In this document: piece by piece, positions 22,108-32,593 of the stretch
Position numbering within the stretch: the stretch's first letter is position 1
Layout: every line of letters begins with the position of its first letter
NCBI GenBank assembly: GCA_013368375.1
Contig: JAACJP010000012.1
Coordinates: forward strand, 558,001-622,000
Direction of reading: 5' to 3'
From: Tricholomella constricta
Lineage: Eukaryota > Basidiomycota > Agaricomycetes > Agaricales > Lyophyllaceae
DNA: 64,000 nt
Notes under the pieces: model-generated
The model's input: the letters and a program-made list of their open reading frames with translations, nothing else
Databases searched by the model: none
Told to the model about the DNA's origin: nothing
Position numbers and translations under genes: made by a program

Positions 22108-25100
22108 ATGCTCTCTCCTTCCACACCTCGAAAGCGCCGGCACAACGTCATCGCAGGACACCCGCCTTCTCCGCTCGCCTTGAAACGGCAACGTCTTTCT
22201 GTTTCTGCATCAGATACTGCAGATCCATCACCCGAACCACAAACTGGCAACCACAACACCCGAGCTGTAACTGATGTCGACGAGATACTCTACTCGTTCC
22301 AGGATCCTGAAGACGACAATAAATCGAAGGCAGCATTGTCTTGTGTGCAGGTGACCGATCTCACGATTGGGGATTCCATCGCGGTTATGGACTTGGAAAC
22401 CCATCGAAACAGACTTGCGACACGAGATAGGATTATTTGCGACAAGGGGACCGGTGACGCGTATCCGCGCCATGTCAGAAGCTATCAGAAGTTTATGGCA
22501 CAGGACCAGGCAATGCGCGTGCAAGCAAATCCTTTCTGGAAGGTCATTGATGCACATCCTATCACCGCAACGAAAGTTGCGGCATTCTTGGAGTACGAAA
22601 CAACACGCCCAAAGGTGAGTATGAACGTCTATATCTTATCGAACTTGCGCTCACGCTCATTCGACTGTTGCACCAGCAAACTTCAGATGGGAAGGACATC
22701 CCCGGCACCCGTCTAGGACCTGATGCAATTAAACAGTGTGTCAGTGCTCTCGAGAGTTACAGGTACCACCACAAGGGCAGTGATCCACGCTACAAGAGCG
22801 ATCCCGAAGCTCAACAGCCACTGCGAAATGATGAACGGATCACTACATACGAGAAGAGCGCCTACGCCACCGAACCCGAACGTCTCGCCGAATCTCAGGT
22901 CCTGAAAGCGAAAGGAGTGACCTCAGGTATTTGGCTCCTCCGCTGTTCCTTTTTGCAGTGTAAACGATTTATCTGTATCTTGTTAGATACCTACACCGAA
23001 GACGAGCTCAGCAGAGCATCTGTGTCTCTCCTCCAGTCATCGCACAAGACCATACATCAAGTCCACCTTAGCCTGCGGGATCGTGCCATGCTGCTGGTGT
23101 CTACCTCAACAGCATATCGTGGTGACAACCTGCGTCGTCTCCTCCTATCTGACCTTGGCTTTCGCTTCGTTCCAATGGTTGATGTTAGCCTCGACACACG
23201 AGTAATGGTGAGTTTCCAAAAGGTCCGCTTTTTATTATTATTTCTTACAGTGGCTCCTCAGGCGGCCATTTTTCGCTCGAATGAGGGAAAAACAAACACC
23301 ACAGGCCGCATTGATGAACAGGGCACCTTTCGTCATCGCGCTCCCGAGCTCTGCGCTGTTGGCGCGCTTGGGTTTTATCTTTTTAGCCAATATCACCTTG
23401 TGACGACCGATGTCCCAAGATTTGAGCCCGATTTTACTCATCCTCAGGCGGGCGAGTTTGGATATCGTGAATGGTATACGACCCTCTTGTTTCCTGGTGC
23501 GAAGGGAAAAGAGATGACTTACGAAAGTACGAAACCTTGATTTCACTTGCTCTGGCACTGTAAATTTATGATTTTCCCTCGTAGACCACAACAAACGGAT
23601 GACTGCCATTAAGAAGCTGAACAACATCGAAACCACAAAGGTCACACATGGCGGACGTGCTTTTTTCGCCCTCTACACTCGCGAACATGGAGCTAACAAA
23701 GATGAAACTAAGCATGGCGGCGCATGGAATTGCTCCGATGCTTTCGGAAAATCGTATGATCGTGCTCTTCCAGTCGAGGCGTTGCTCGCTGCATCTGGCT
23801 TCAACGGAAAAAAACAAGAATCCTATTTTATTGCCCGAGATCAGCTAAGTACGTCCCAGAGCTTCTCGGTGTAGTTAATTTTACTGATTGCTGACAATAT
23901 TCATCTGATGATTAGAGCCGTCTACAGCTCTTTGTAAATCCCTGTTTTCCTGGGTTGAGCCTGAACTCGCCGCTCTCGAAGGTCGGAATCACGCGTTTGG
24001 GAAAGCTGCACTGGACAAAACGCTCCATTCATTCCTCAACCTTCTGAAGCTCCTTCGTGTGGTGATCCTTCAAGATGCAGCAGTCCTGTCCATCAAATAT
24101 CCCCACTGCCCTCTCTGGCGACACGCTCCTTTCAGCTTACCAGAGTTCCGTGTATTTGCTGCGGCGGCCTCGTCAGTGATCCACCGTGCAGAGGAAGAGG
24201 CCTGTCATCGCTTGAAGAATCTTCCAGAGGCTGTTGCTGCCTCGTTCCGTGGCATGGTGACAACAGCTTGCTTGCAACAGGAGAAAACTCGCAACGAGAT
24301 TCACGAGGACAATGCTCGCCTCTCTGCGAAGCTCCAGAACATCGAAGAGCAACTTGGTACGATCTTGGACTCAACATCGAAAGTACCGAAGCAGAGAAAG
24401 GCGAAGCAGAAGGCACATGCGGCGACTACTACACCATCGCTCTCGCAACCTCCAGCTGAAATCTTCACTCCTCCTCCACTGCCATTGATAGTGCCATCCG
24501 CACCGCCGCCACACCCCCACCCCGACGATTTGCCCGACGAGTTGTCAGTTGACCCGGACTCCTCGCAGAACATCTATCCGGCTCGCACTTTCCCCATATC
24601 CCAGGACCCAACGACTCGCGATGCACAGCTTGCCTTTATTGCCAACCTGGAGTCAAAATTCAGCCGTGACCGCTTGGCCAAGCATCAATTCGAATGGATC
24701 ATCTCATCTCGGCGGAGTCAAGGCAATGAGTTTTTGCCTCGCTACACATTTTGGACGCCCAAAGGCCAGAATGTGTATCCATCGGTCAGGGAGATCTGGT
24801 CCGAATACAAGTTTGGGATGGATGGACACCTTTCAATCAGCGAGTTGAATGCAGGATGGGATGCCCGCTGGCGGAGCCAAGGACCAGCACGGACCGAGAT
24901 GTCACGGCGAAATAAAATCATCGGCCTCATCGAAGATCTGTCCAAGAACTCGAACTGGCGTCCTGACCTTGCATTACAGTATCTTGAAACAAAATATCCT
25001 ATCCCTACACACACGATTCCGTATCTACGAACTACCCGCGCATTCATTGACCGTCTCCAGAAACAGGACAAGGAGCTGCGGACGGAGATCCTCGAAGGCT

Positions 25101-25120
25101 CGAAGACTTTCTGTTCATAG
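22108..25120 (+). CDS. Crypton-type tyrosine recombinase, copy 3
   Basis: Same six-exon, 903-residue gene, shifted by 11,630 bp from copy 1. I find no difference from copy 2 (V265, R851). All catalytic candidates are present, so this copy should encode a complete enzyme. Confidence 0.88.
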
Positions 25121-25226
25121 TCTTATGCTACGCTGCATTGTATTAATTTAGACTATCATTTTCAATCGAGTATACACCGTGAATGTCCTTGAAGACTTAC
25201 AAGTACAAGAGTAAAACGAGGTTGAA

Positions 25227-26910
25227 CTAAATATCCTTGGGAATAGGATGGGCTGCCTCCCAATCACGCAGAAAGCGCAGGAGCCTTATCTTGCCTATTC
25301 CTGTCGGGGCATCGCGTCGAGCCTCCAACTCCTCAATGACCTTGGCCGCCTCGCACTTCCCTCCAGCTCCATATAAACCCACAAGTCGAGCACCATCCTC
25401 TGCCTGTTTGAGGCAGGTCTCACCGATTCCAAGCGCAATACAGATTAATCGTTTTGTTATTCGTTTACCCTGTCAAACACCATAAGAAAGCTGGTCTGAA
25501 AGCGATTTGGAACATATTGGCACTCACCGGTGCCCTGTCTGAGATCTCGCTGATGTCCTTGTCGCAATAGTCCTTCAAGAACGCAGCAATGAACTTCCAG
25601 ATGGGCACGATGTCGGGATTTTGAAGAACAGTGTGCCTGGACTCGTCGAACATTTGGTATCCAGGCCTAAGTGCGACGAGGTCAGTAAGAGCAACAAGAA
25701 GCTCCGCATTACGTGGCCCTCCAGGTTGGGAGGGGGAATTTTGTGGTCTGGGAGAGCAGTCCCGGCGGGTGTAGCTGCCATGTGCACGTTGACGAGCAGC
25801 AGTCAAGGGAACAAAGTCCTTGGGGAACTGTACTTGGGGTGCGTCGTCATCGTCTGCGCGATATTCTGTCAGAGAAGGCGAAGGCGTGGTGTTGCTTCGA
25901 CGATGGAGAGCACATACCACTGGGCATGTCTGCGCAGATCAGCTTCAACGCCGTAGTTCTCTGAGACTGCGGTAATGGTCAGCCATGCACTAAATGAATG
26001 TAGAAAATAGAAACGTACATACTCGACGCGGAGCGTCAATGAAGCCTGTTCGTTTGCAGGCACAACAAGATGTGTCGGGCTTGTAGACGCAGTCGTCAGC
26101 TTCTTTACAGAAGCTTCGACAAAGTATGTCGTGAACTCCGGGAAGGCGATGTCCGGCACACCGACCTTGACAGGCCCTAAAATGAGAGACGGTCGGCGTC
26201 AATGTGAAATGAGCCGTAATACAAATACACGACGTACATACCTGGTCCCGATATCTGCGAGATAGTTTTCTGCAGCTCTTCGAGAACGTGTCTCGCCTCA
26301 ACTCGCCATTCTCCAGGAGCACAGCCGATCCGGTCAGCAACCACTGCTCCAATTGTCGCCGAGGACTTCGACCCTATGCGATTATCGACAACGTAGAGCT
26401 GGAGAGTCTGAGGGTGGAAGCGTCGAGGAAATCAGTTCGAAAAAGGAAGTAAAGTAGTGGACTTACACGCTTGTAGAAACAACCGTCGAGAAGTGTCAAA
26501 GGAAGGCCGTGAGTGGGAGGGTTGCTTTCATGCTACGAAATCGAAAGTGTCAGTATATGCCCGTTGAGAACCTAAGGTGGCGTACAGAAGTGGAGGTGCT
26601 CTGTGCATCATGCAAAGATTGATCGAGATCGTCTGAAAGTGCGCCACCGACTTCGGGCATGTTGGTGGTGAAAGAGTTGCGGGGATCGAGTAGAACATCG
26701 TAGTATGTTTTCTTGACGGTCTTGGAGTTGAGGCGTTCGGTTTTCGGCCACCGATCGGGCTGCAGGTCGACGAGGGCACGGAGCTCTTTGCTACTGAGCG
26801 GCCTGTAGGAGGTTTCTGTCTCATCAGCACACCCGATCAATAAAGCCGAGCACGTTTGCGATTAAAACCTACACGAGGTCAGCGAGCTGGTAAGGGCGCG
26901 CGTCGTTCAT
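25227..26910 (-). CDS. Element-encoded protein of unknown function, copy 3
   Basis: Same eight-exon, 422-residue gene. I find no difference from copy 2 (L97). Convergent with the recombinase of the same unit, with 106 bp between stops. Confidence 0.75.
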
Positions 26911-27324
26911 GGCGTCGGATCTCTTCGCGTGAGGAAGATCTGAGGGAAAGGGGGAACAGTTGAGAGCCGAGGGAGAGATGCGAGAAATGCAGACCTTTGA
27001 AAAAGCCTCGAAAGGCTGCTCCATATTTGTTCTACCATGTCCTTCAGAGCGAACGCAGAGTCGAGTCGCGTTCGAGGCCCAAGAGTGAGACTATGTGGCG
27101 AGGACGAGGGGCAGGTGAGCGGGGCGACCTTGTGAAGAGCGAGAAACAAGATCGAAAATCTGAGTTGCCGGATTTCCCCAAGTGGAAGTGATCGGTCCGC
27201 CAGAGAGCCCCGTTCTGTCACGCACAAGAGAGCAAAATAGGTCGCATTGTCGTCTATCTAGGCTATGGAGGCGAACGAGGACAGACGAGGACCCGCGTTC
27301 GCGGTCGCACCTCAGGCCGAAACC

Positions 27325-27340
27325 GCAACGTTACCAGCGG
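27325..27340 (-). repeat. Subterminal inverted motif, right end of copy 3
   Basis: Same 16-base inverted match to the left-end palindrome as in copy 1. Confidence 0.65.
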
Positions 27341-27421
27341 GCGTGACACCGCGCCATCGGGCCGGCTCACGTGATGTTTCCACCCGTCACCCGCCCTTGT
27401 CCAGGCAACGTTTCTTGTTCT

Positions 27422-27429
27422 GATACATA
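27422..27429 (+). other. Right array/host junction core (GATACATA)
   Basis: Last bases of unit 3, followed by host sequence CTTATGCG. Together with the left junction this predicts an empty site reading close to GAGATATATACTTATG. Confidence 0.6.
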
Positions 27430-27635
27430 CTTATGCGTGTATCACTGAATGCAAATACTTGGGCCCATTGACAAGGAGATAGACAAAATTATGGAAGAGT
27501 CAGTTAAGGGTATAGAAGGTAAGGAAAGATGTGAGGACATATGCCGAACGGCTGGACATGATGAAAGTGCACGATAATCAAGAGAGCAATGCAAGAGAAG
27601 GGAAAGATGTGATGTATGCAAGAAAGAGAAGGTCG

Positions 27636-29575
27636 TCAACACCGGCATGTGAGTATCCTGAGGAAACTCGGTTTCGGGTGCACGTCCTCAGTCTGCTGCC
27701 CGTTGTACCCATCGCCATGGGACACTCCAGCTTCTCCGGCTCTGGCACGCACGTTGCTGATGGCAGGAGGGGCAGCACCGATAGTCGATACCATAGGGGA
27801 TGCGCGGCCGTATGGTTGTTGTTGGCCTCCATAAGCATCATCTGCGACATCACGACTATAGTCGTATGCGCCAGTGCTTGGATTGGCATATGGGTGTTGA
27901 TGTGTTGTCCCTACTGGTACATTCACCTGCGCTGCAGCTGAAAGGGGGGTATACTGGCCTGGCGAGGCACCACCAGGAGTGAGTGCACCAGGGGCTCGGC
28001 GCTGCTTTGAACCATGTCGAACAAGAGCAGGTGACGGAGGAACAACGTTGCCTGCCTGAGACCGCCGACGGTCCGATTCGCGGTTGTCCCTGCGCCGGTC
28101 TTGCACCAGACCAGCATTTTGCATTTGCGAAAGCATTGGGCTTGATCCGCTCTGTGACGACCAGTGTCAACAACACCTTGCCTGATGAAGAGGGGAGAGA
28201 GTACATACCACTGAGGCTTCCCAACCTTTTCCACCTGGCGGGTTTGTGAGTTCAACTACACAGGAAGTGTAGCGATTGTATCTCACCGTTCAAAGTGTTC
28301 CAATCAAACACGCCATCTTCAATCTCGCCACTGCTCTTCAAGACCTTCGCAAACAGCTCTCGTAGAAAGTCGTAGTCAGGAGTTTCTTCGAATCCCAGTT
28401 TGCGCACGTAATTTAAGTAGATCCCGAATTCCTCTAGTAAACAAATATTAGGAAAATGAGTGGCCCCTGAGGTGTTATTCATACCAGGGAAACCTTCGCA
28501 CAACTCCTTTATGGGAGTAGTTTGCTTTTTCTCTCCGATCTTCTCGTACTTCTGCTTGTTGGTTGCAGCTTTGAGGCCCTGCCATGGCAAGCTTCCGCGT
28601 AGGAAATACATGAAGACATGGCCGAGAGCTTCCAAATCGTCTCTCCGCGATTGTTCTGTTGAGAGCAAGTCTGAGTTCTGGAAGTCGTGAAATGGGCACA
28701 TCACAAGGCATACCTCTTCCCAAATGAGTATTAATGCTCATGTACCGTGCTGTTCCGCTTAGACTCTTGCGCTCTCTGTAAGGGATATGCTGCTTCGTCT
28801 TCGGGTCACGGTATTGTTTCGCCATACCAAAATCCACAACGTGCACGACTGCGTAAAATTTTCGGGGTCAGGGCAGTGTGGCAGTGACAGACGTTGAGGA
28901 CTGACCATTGGCTCCCTTGGTTCCAGGACGGCCGATAAGGAAATTATCAGGTTTGATGTCGCGGTAGATGAGGTTTTTCTCATGGATAGTTTGGACGCGA
29001 GAAAGCTGTTGATGTAAGATATTTTAGCGCGGCAAGGTCAGGAGGCGACTTCGCTACCATTTGTCTTGCAGCCATGCAGACGGTCTTGATAGAGAACTTT
29101 CGGCCACACATGTCGAAAAGATCCTCTAAACTCGGTCCCAGCAGGTCAATAACAAGGATGTTGTGCAGCCCTTCCTGGCCGAAGTGGTAAATCTGCGGTA
29201 TTCCAGCTGCAGCGAGATGAACAGAGGCACGATAAAGATAGAGTGATGAACTGAACTGCAACCGGCCAAGATGCGGTATGAACGACATTCGTCTCGTAGC
29301 TGAGGCGCTTCAGCCTTTCTGGGTTCCTGCGAATGGGATTAATGATGGTCCAAGGGGTGCGGCCAGCCTTGGGGACACACAAATTTGATGGCAACGGTCT
29401 GTGAGTTGAGAAGGTTTGTGCCTACGGCAGATACTGAGCATTGGATGGCATGGGCTGGTGCCAGCAAAGACAGACCTTCGAAGATGACGCCAAACGAGCC
29501 CTCGCCGATTTTCTTGCCCACACGATAATGGACGCCGACGAGATTTGCAGTGGAGGAATGAGGATGAGAGGACAT
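27636..29575 (-). CDS. Casein kinase I, YCK/CK1-gamma type
   Basis: The kinase domain is complete. Gly loop [19 protein letters not shown] with the ATP lysine, [10 protein letters not shown], catalytic loop YRDIKPDNF (about 28,940-28,965), [52 protein letters not shown] and [12 protein letters not shown] are all visible across about nine exons. The C-terminal tail is Pro/Ser/Gln-rich and ends [10 protein letters not shown] before the TGA at 27636-27638. The terminal CxC resembles the palmitoylated C-terminal cysteines that hold yeast Yck1/Yck2 at the plasma membrane. Expected role: a Ser/Thr kinase in morphogenesis, endocytosis and nutrient signalling. Start [20 protein letters not shown] at 29575 is the first Met before the Gly loop. 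The kinase class is certain; the YCK subclass rests on the [17 protein letters not shown] motif and the tail. Confidence 0.93.
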
Positions 29576-29777
29576 GGATAGTAGTAGGAGAGAAAGAAAA
29601 GCGAGAAAAGATTAATGAGAGGATTAGGGCCAGAGAGGCCTATTAGTTGAGTGGAAGGACGACAAAGCGACGAAACGAGCCTCTTCGGTTAACTCCGCCA
29701 ACACACAAAGACCCTCAGCCGAAGTACAAGTACAGAATCCTCTCAACTTATTCTAATACACAAACACCCAAGTCCAT

Positions 29778-32087
29778 TCAATCAACTACCAACCATAGAA
29801 TCCTCTCAACTACCCGCTGGCCCTCCAGCAGTAATCCCAGTCCAGCTGCCAAGCTCAGAAGCCCCACCAGAAGACCTCTCTTCTTTAACGTGTCCCGCCC
29901 CCTCTGCTTCTCCCATGCTTCTGCACCCACACCGATGAAGTCGCTCCACCGCGCTCGCCGAGTAAGCCACCAGAACAACCCGACAGGCCCAGGGAACGTT
30001 GCAATGATCTTTGTCTGCTTCTGGCCGCCCACCTGATAATACGAGTTGCAATCGGTCCAAACAGACCGCCCAAGACGCTTCTGCAACCACGTATTGTATT
30101 TATCCGTAGCCTCGTCCCTGACCTCGAAAGACTTTGCTTTTCCGTCGATTATAGGCTTGATCAGCTGTATCGCCAGTCCAATCTGTCGACCACGTGTTAA
30201 ACACGTTCTGCGTTTGTGATTTTCCGACATTCTCACCTGGGATTCTTGGCTAAAGATAACGGAGGCATGGCCAGACGCAACGTTGGGACCTAAAAATGAA
30301 TGTCAGACCTGAGGGCATGTGTTCTGCATTTCCATACCTAAGAGGGTAAAACAGTTGGGAAACCCTGGCATACAGGTACCAAGGTATGCTGTTGCGCCTC
30401 CCTGTTCTTTGAAATATTCGTGTATCGTCGTCTTCTTGCTTCCTCGGACACTCAAGTCTACGGGTTCCTGGGAGGCGTTAGGGCCAAATACGATATTATG
30501 AATAGTACCGCTTACCAGGGAATAGCCTGTACCGAAAATGATTACGTCCAGAGGAACGATCTCGCCAGACTTTAATTCAACCCCATCCTCAACAACTCCC
30601 TTGATGGACTCCCATGAAAGAGTGACGTTGGGTCTATTTAGTGCCTCTAGGTATCCTGGATCCACGATGATTCGCTTACAACCTGGAGCTTTTCGTCGCG
30701 TCAGGATCTAGTCGTAAAGGATGCAAAACAAAAAGAAAGCGTACCATAACTGGGCGTAAGCTGTGCTACTTGATCTTTGGGGGCCATCTGCTTTATGTAA
30801 CGGCTCAAAACCTTGCATTTTACATCAGTCCTGCTCGATGATGCCTAAGATAGAAACTTCGATAAACGAACCCGTTGTGCTATTGCCACCAGAAGGCGAT
30901 TATCTTTCCGAAATATTAAAAACATGATGTCTGACTATAGGCTCATTATTAGATGAACGTCAACGGGGAAGGTGTAAACAACAAACTCTGGCCATAATCC
31001 AATTCCTATACCATCGCATCACCAATGGTACGTGACCAAAAATCCATTGAAGCCACCTTGGGTACTTGAAATTTCCCTGTGTGCCGTGTTGAGTTACTTA
31101 AACATTTACAGGCTCAAACAAAATACTGACCCGGGGAGCGTACCACTGGGGTGTCCTGCAGAAATTGATAACCTGGGTGGATGGGTCTGCAGATATTATG
31201 GGAACAAATTGCGCGCTTTATGAACCAAACTAGAATGAGCGCAATCTTTGACATACTGGCAAGAAAACTCACGCGGAACACCCATTCCCGATGACACCAA
31301 CGCGTTTTCCTTTCAAATCTACATCATGTCTCCACCGTGCAGAATGCCACGCCAGCCCGCGGAATTTCCCCACGCCCGTAATATCCTTGGGGAACAAGGG
31401 GCTCATGAACCCGCCGATGGCGTAGATCATGATCTCCGCCTCCGTCTCCGTCTTCTTTCCCGTCGAGGTCTCTTTCACGACCACCCTATACAGTTGGGCA
31501 TCGGAGTCCCACTCTGCTGATACAACCCTGTGTCCAAGCTTCGTATGCGACAGGAAGTCGTACTTGTAGAAGAGTTCCTCCCAATAGGCGCGGATCTCGG
31601 GCTGGTTAACAAAATAGCTCGACCAGTTGGGATTGAGGTCAGTCGAGAGGCTATACCAGTGTCCGGGCACATCAGAACCACACCCCTGACAAGAGGACGC
31701 GTTGATATAAGTTTACTGCAGGTTAGCATTCATAAACGTTGACATTACGGGATAAGTATTGTCCTAAAGTGCGCTGCATCAACAAAATCCCCTTATTTAC
31801 GAAAGGCAAAGCAAACGCACCCTCCACGTCCCGCCCACTGCGTCCGCTTTCTCGTAAATCTTTGGTTCCGTTTAAAATGCATTGAACTTCGGCATTAATG
31901 ACTCAAAATACCGTGAAGTTCTCGAAGCCGAGCTGTTTCTTCAGCTGAATGGCTGTTGAAATGCCCGCGAGACTGGGCATAAAACATGAATGATGAGCAC
32001 CATAAACCGCACGCCGAGAGAAAACTCGACATACCCAGCACCAACGATTATAACACGAGGCGTCCCCTTCCTGTCAGGTGAGGCCAT
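29778..32087 (-). CDS. Flavin-containing monooxygenase, Baeyer-Villiger type
   Basis: Starts MASPDRKGTPRVIIVGAG at 32087. The first intron sits inside the FAD-binding GxGxxG, which reads GAGLAGISTAIQLKKQLGF after splicing. The chain continues YEKADAVGGTWR, PGHWYSLSTDLNPNWSSYF, the Baeyer-Villiger fingerprint FxGxxxHxxxW as FRGLAWHSARW (31,333-31,365), and KRVGVIGNGCSA for the NADPH Rossmann fold. Later come VINFCRTPQWYAP, KRIIVDPGYLEALNRPNV, VIIFGTGYSL, and a C-terminus with a hydrophobic segment (LLVGLLSLAAGLGLLLEG) that may anchor it to a membrane. The stop is at 29778-29780. Likely reaction: oxygen insertion next to a ketone, or N/S-oxygenation, using NADPH and O2. The substrate is unknown. 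It is flanked by housekeeping genes and is not part of an obvious biosynthetic cluster. Confidence 0.88.
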
Positions 32088-32593
32088 GGTGAAAGGGCAA
32101 GGAACGAATATGCAGGGCCGGTTTCAACTTGATGCCGCCAAGTGTAAAGGGCGTTGGACGCCTCCTCTTTTATAAGTACTGTCATGTTCCCTCTTGTCAT
32201 CCAGTAAACACATGGGCTCTCTGGGTGCAATTCGCAGCAAGTTCGTGGGGAAGTGTCAAGACACAAACCAAAAGTGGCACGAGAAGAGGTCAAGTGCCCT
32301 TGCCAGATATTCATATGATATCACTATATATCAGCATGGGTATCGGCGTCCACTGAACGAGCGGAGAAACGCCAGTATACATGATGACTTGTACATTTGG
32401 AAGGCGAAGGTAGGGGATATCACGGATTGTACAGAGCAAAGGAAAAAGGGTGATAAGTACTAGCGCTGCCAAAAGATACAGCAGGATTACAAGTCGAAGG
32501 TGGGTGTCGCCGCGTGCAGTGGTACGTAGAAACACAGACCTGGACTATGATCTTATACAGTCATATCGACGTATTACAAAGATGCATACAGTA
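32088..32593. other. Intergenic, nothing recognised
   Basis: This 506-bp spacer holds the promoter of the monooxygenase gene and the 3' flank of the GID4-like gene, both on the - strand. No gene or repeat is visible. Confidence 0.4.

Larger units (their letters stand above)
9985..27429. repeat. Tandem array: exactly three 5,815-bp Crypton-like units
   Basis: The sequence from GAGTATATC at 9985 recurs at 15800 and 21615 and the array stops at 27429, so its length is exactly 3 x 5,815 = 17,445 bp. All units are head to tail. I found seven substitutions, all transitions, that separate unit 1 from units 2 and 3: 11392 A/G, 11781 C/T, 13330 A/G, 14380 A/G, 14601 A/G, 14868 G/A and 15773 G/A. Units 2 and 3 look identical. 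The array sits between the 3' ends of two convergent host genes. Confidence 0.97.
21615..27429 (+). mobile_element. Crypton-like element, copy 3
   Basis: Recombinase at 22108-25120 and the convergent gene at 25227-26910. The right boundary is fixed by the switch from element sequence (TTCTGATACATA) to host sequence (CTTATGCGTG) at 27429/27430. It appears identical to copy 2. Confidence 0.93.
26911..27635. other. Right end of array and host 3' flank
   Basis: 26911-27429 is the right end of unit 3. 27430-27635 is host sequence, expected to be the 3' untranslated region of the casein kinase gene. No further gene is seen. Confidence 0.5.

Noticed and set aside
9985..27429. Starship-type giant element or an LTR retrotransposon
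   Set aside because: The unit is 5.8 kb, carries no DUF3435-type captain that I can recognise, no LTRs and no reverse transcriptase. The Ndc10/Gcr1-like layout points to the Crypton group.
30819..31240. Apparent 400-bp gap inside the monooxygenase gene, first taken for a disruption
   Set aside because: Reading the - strand recovers exons coding VINFCRTPQWYAP and FKYPRWLQWIFGHVPL, expected in this family, so the gene is continuous.
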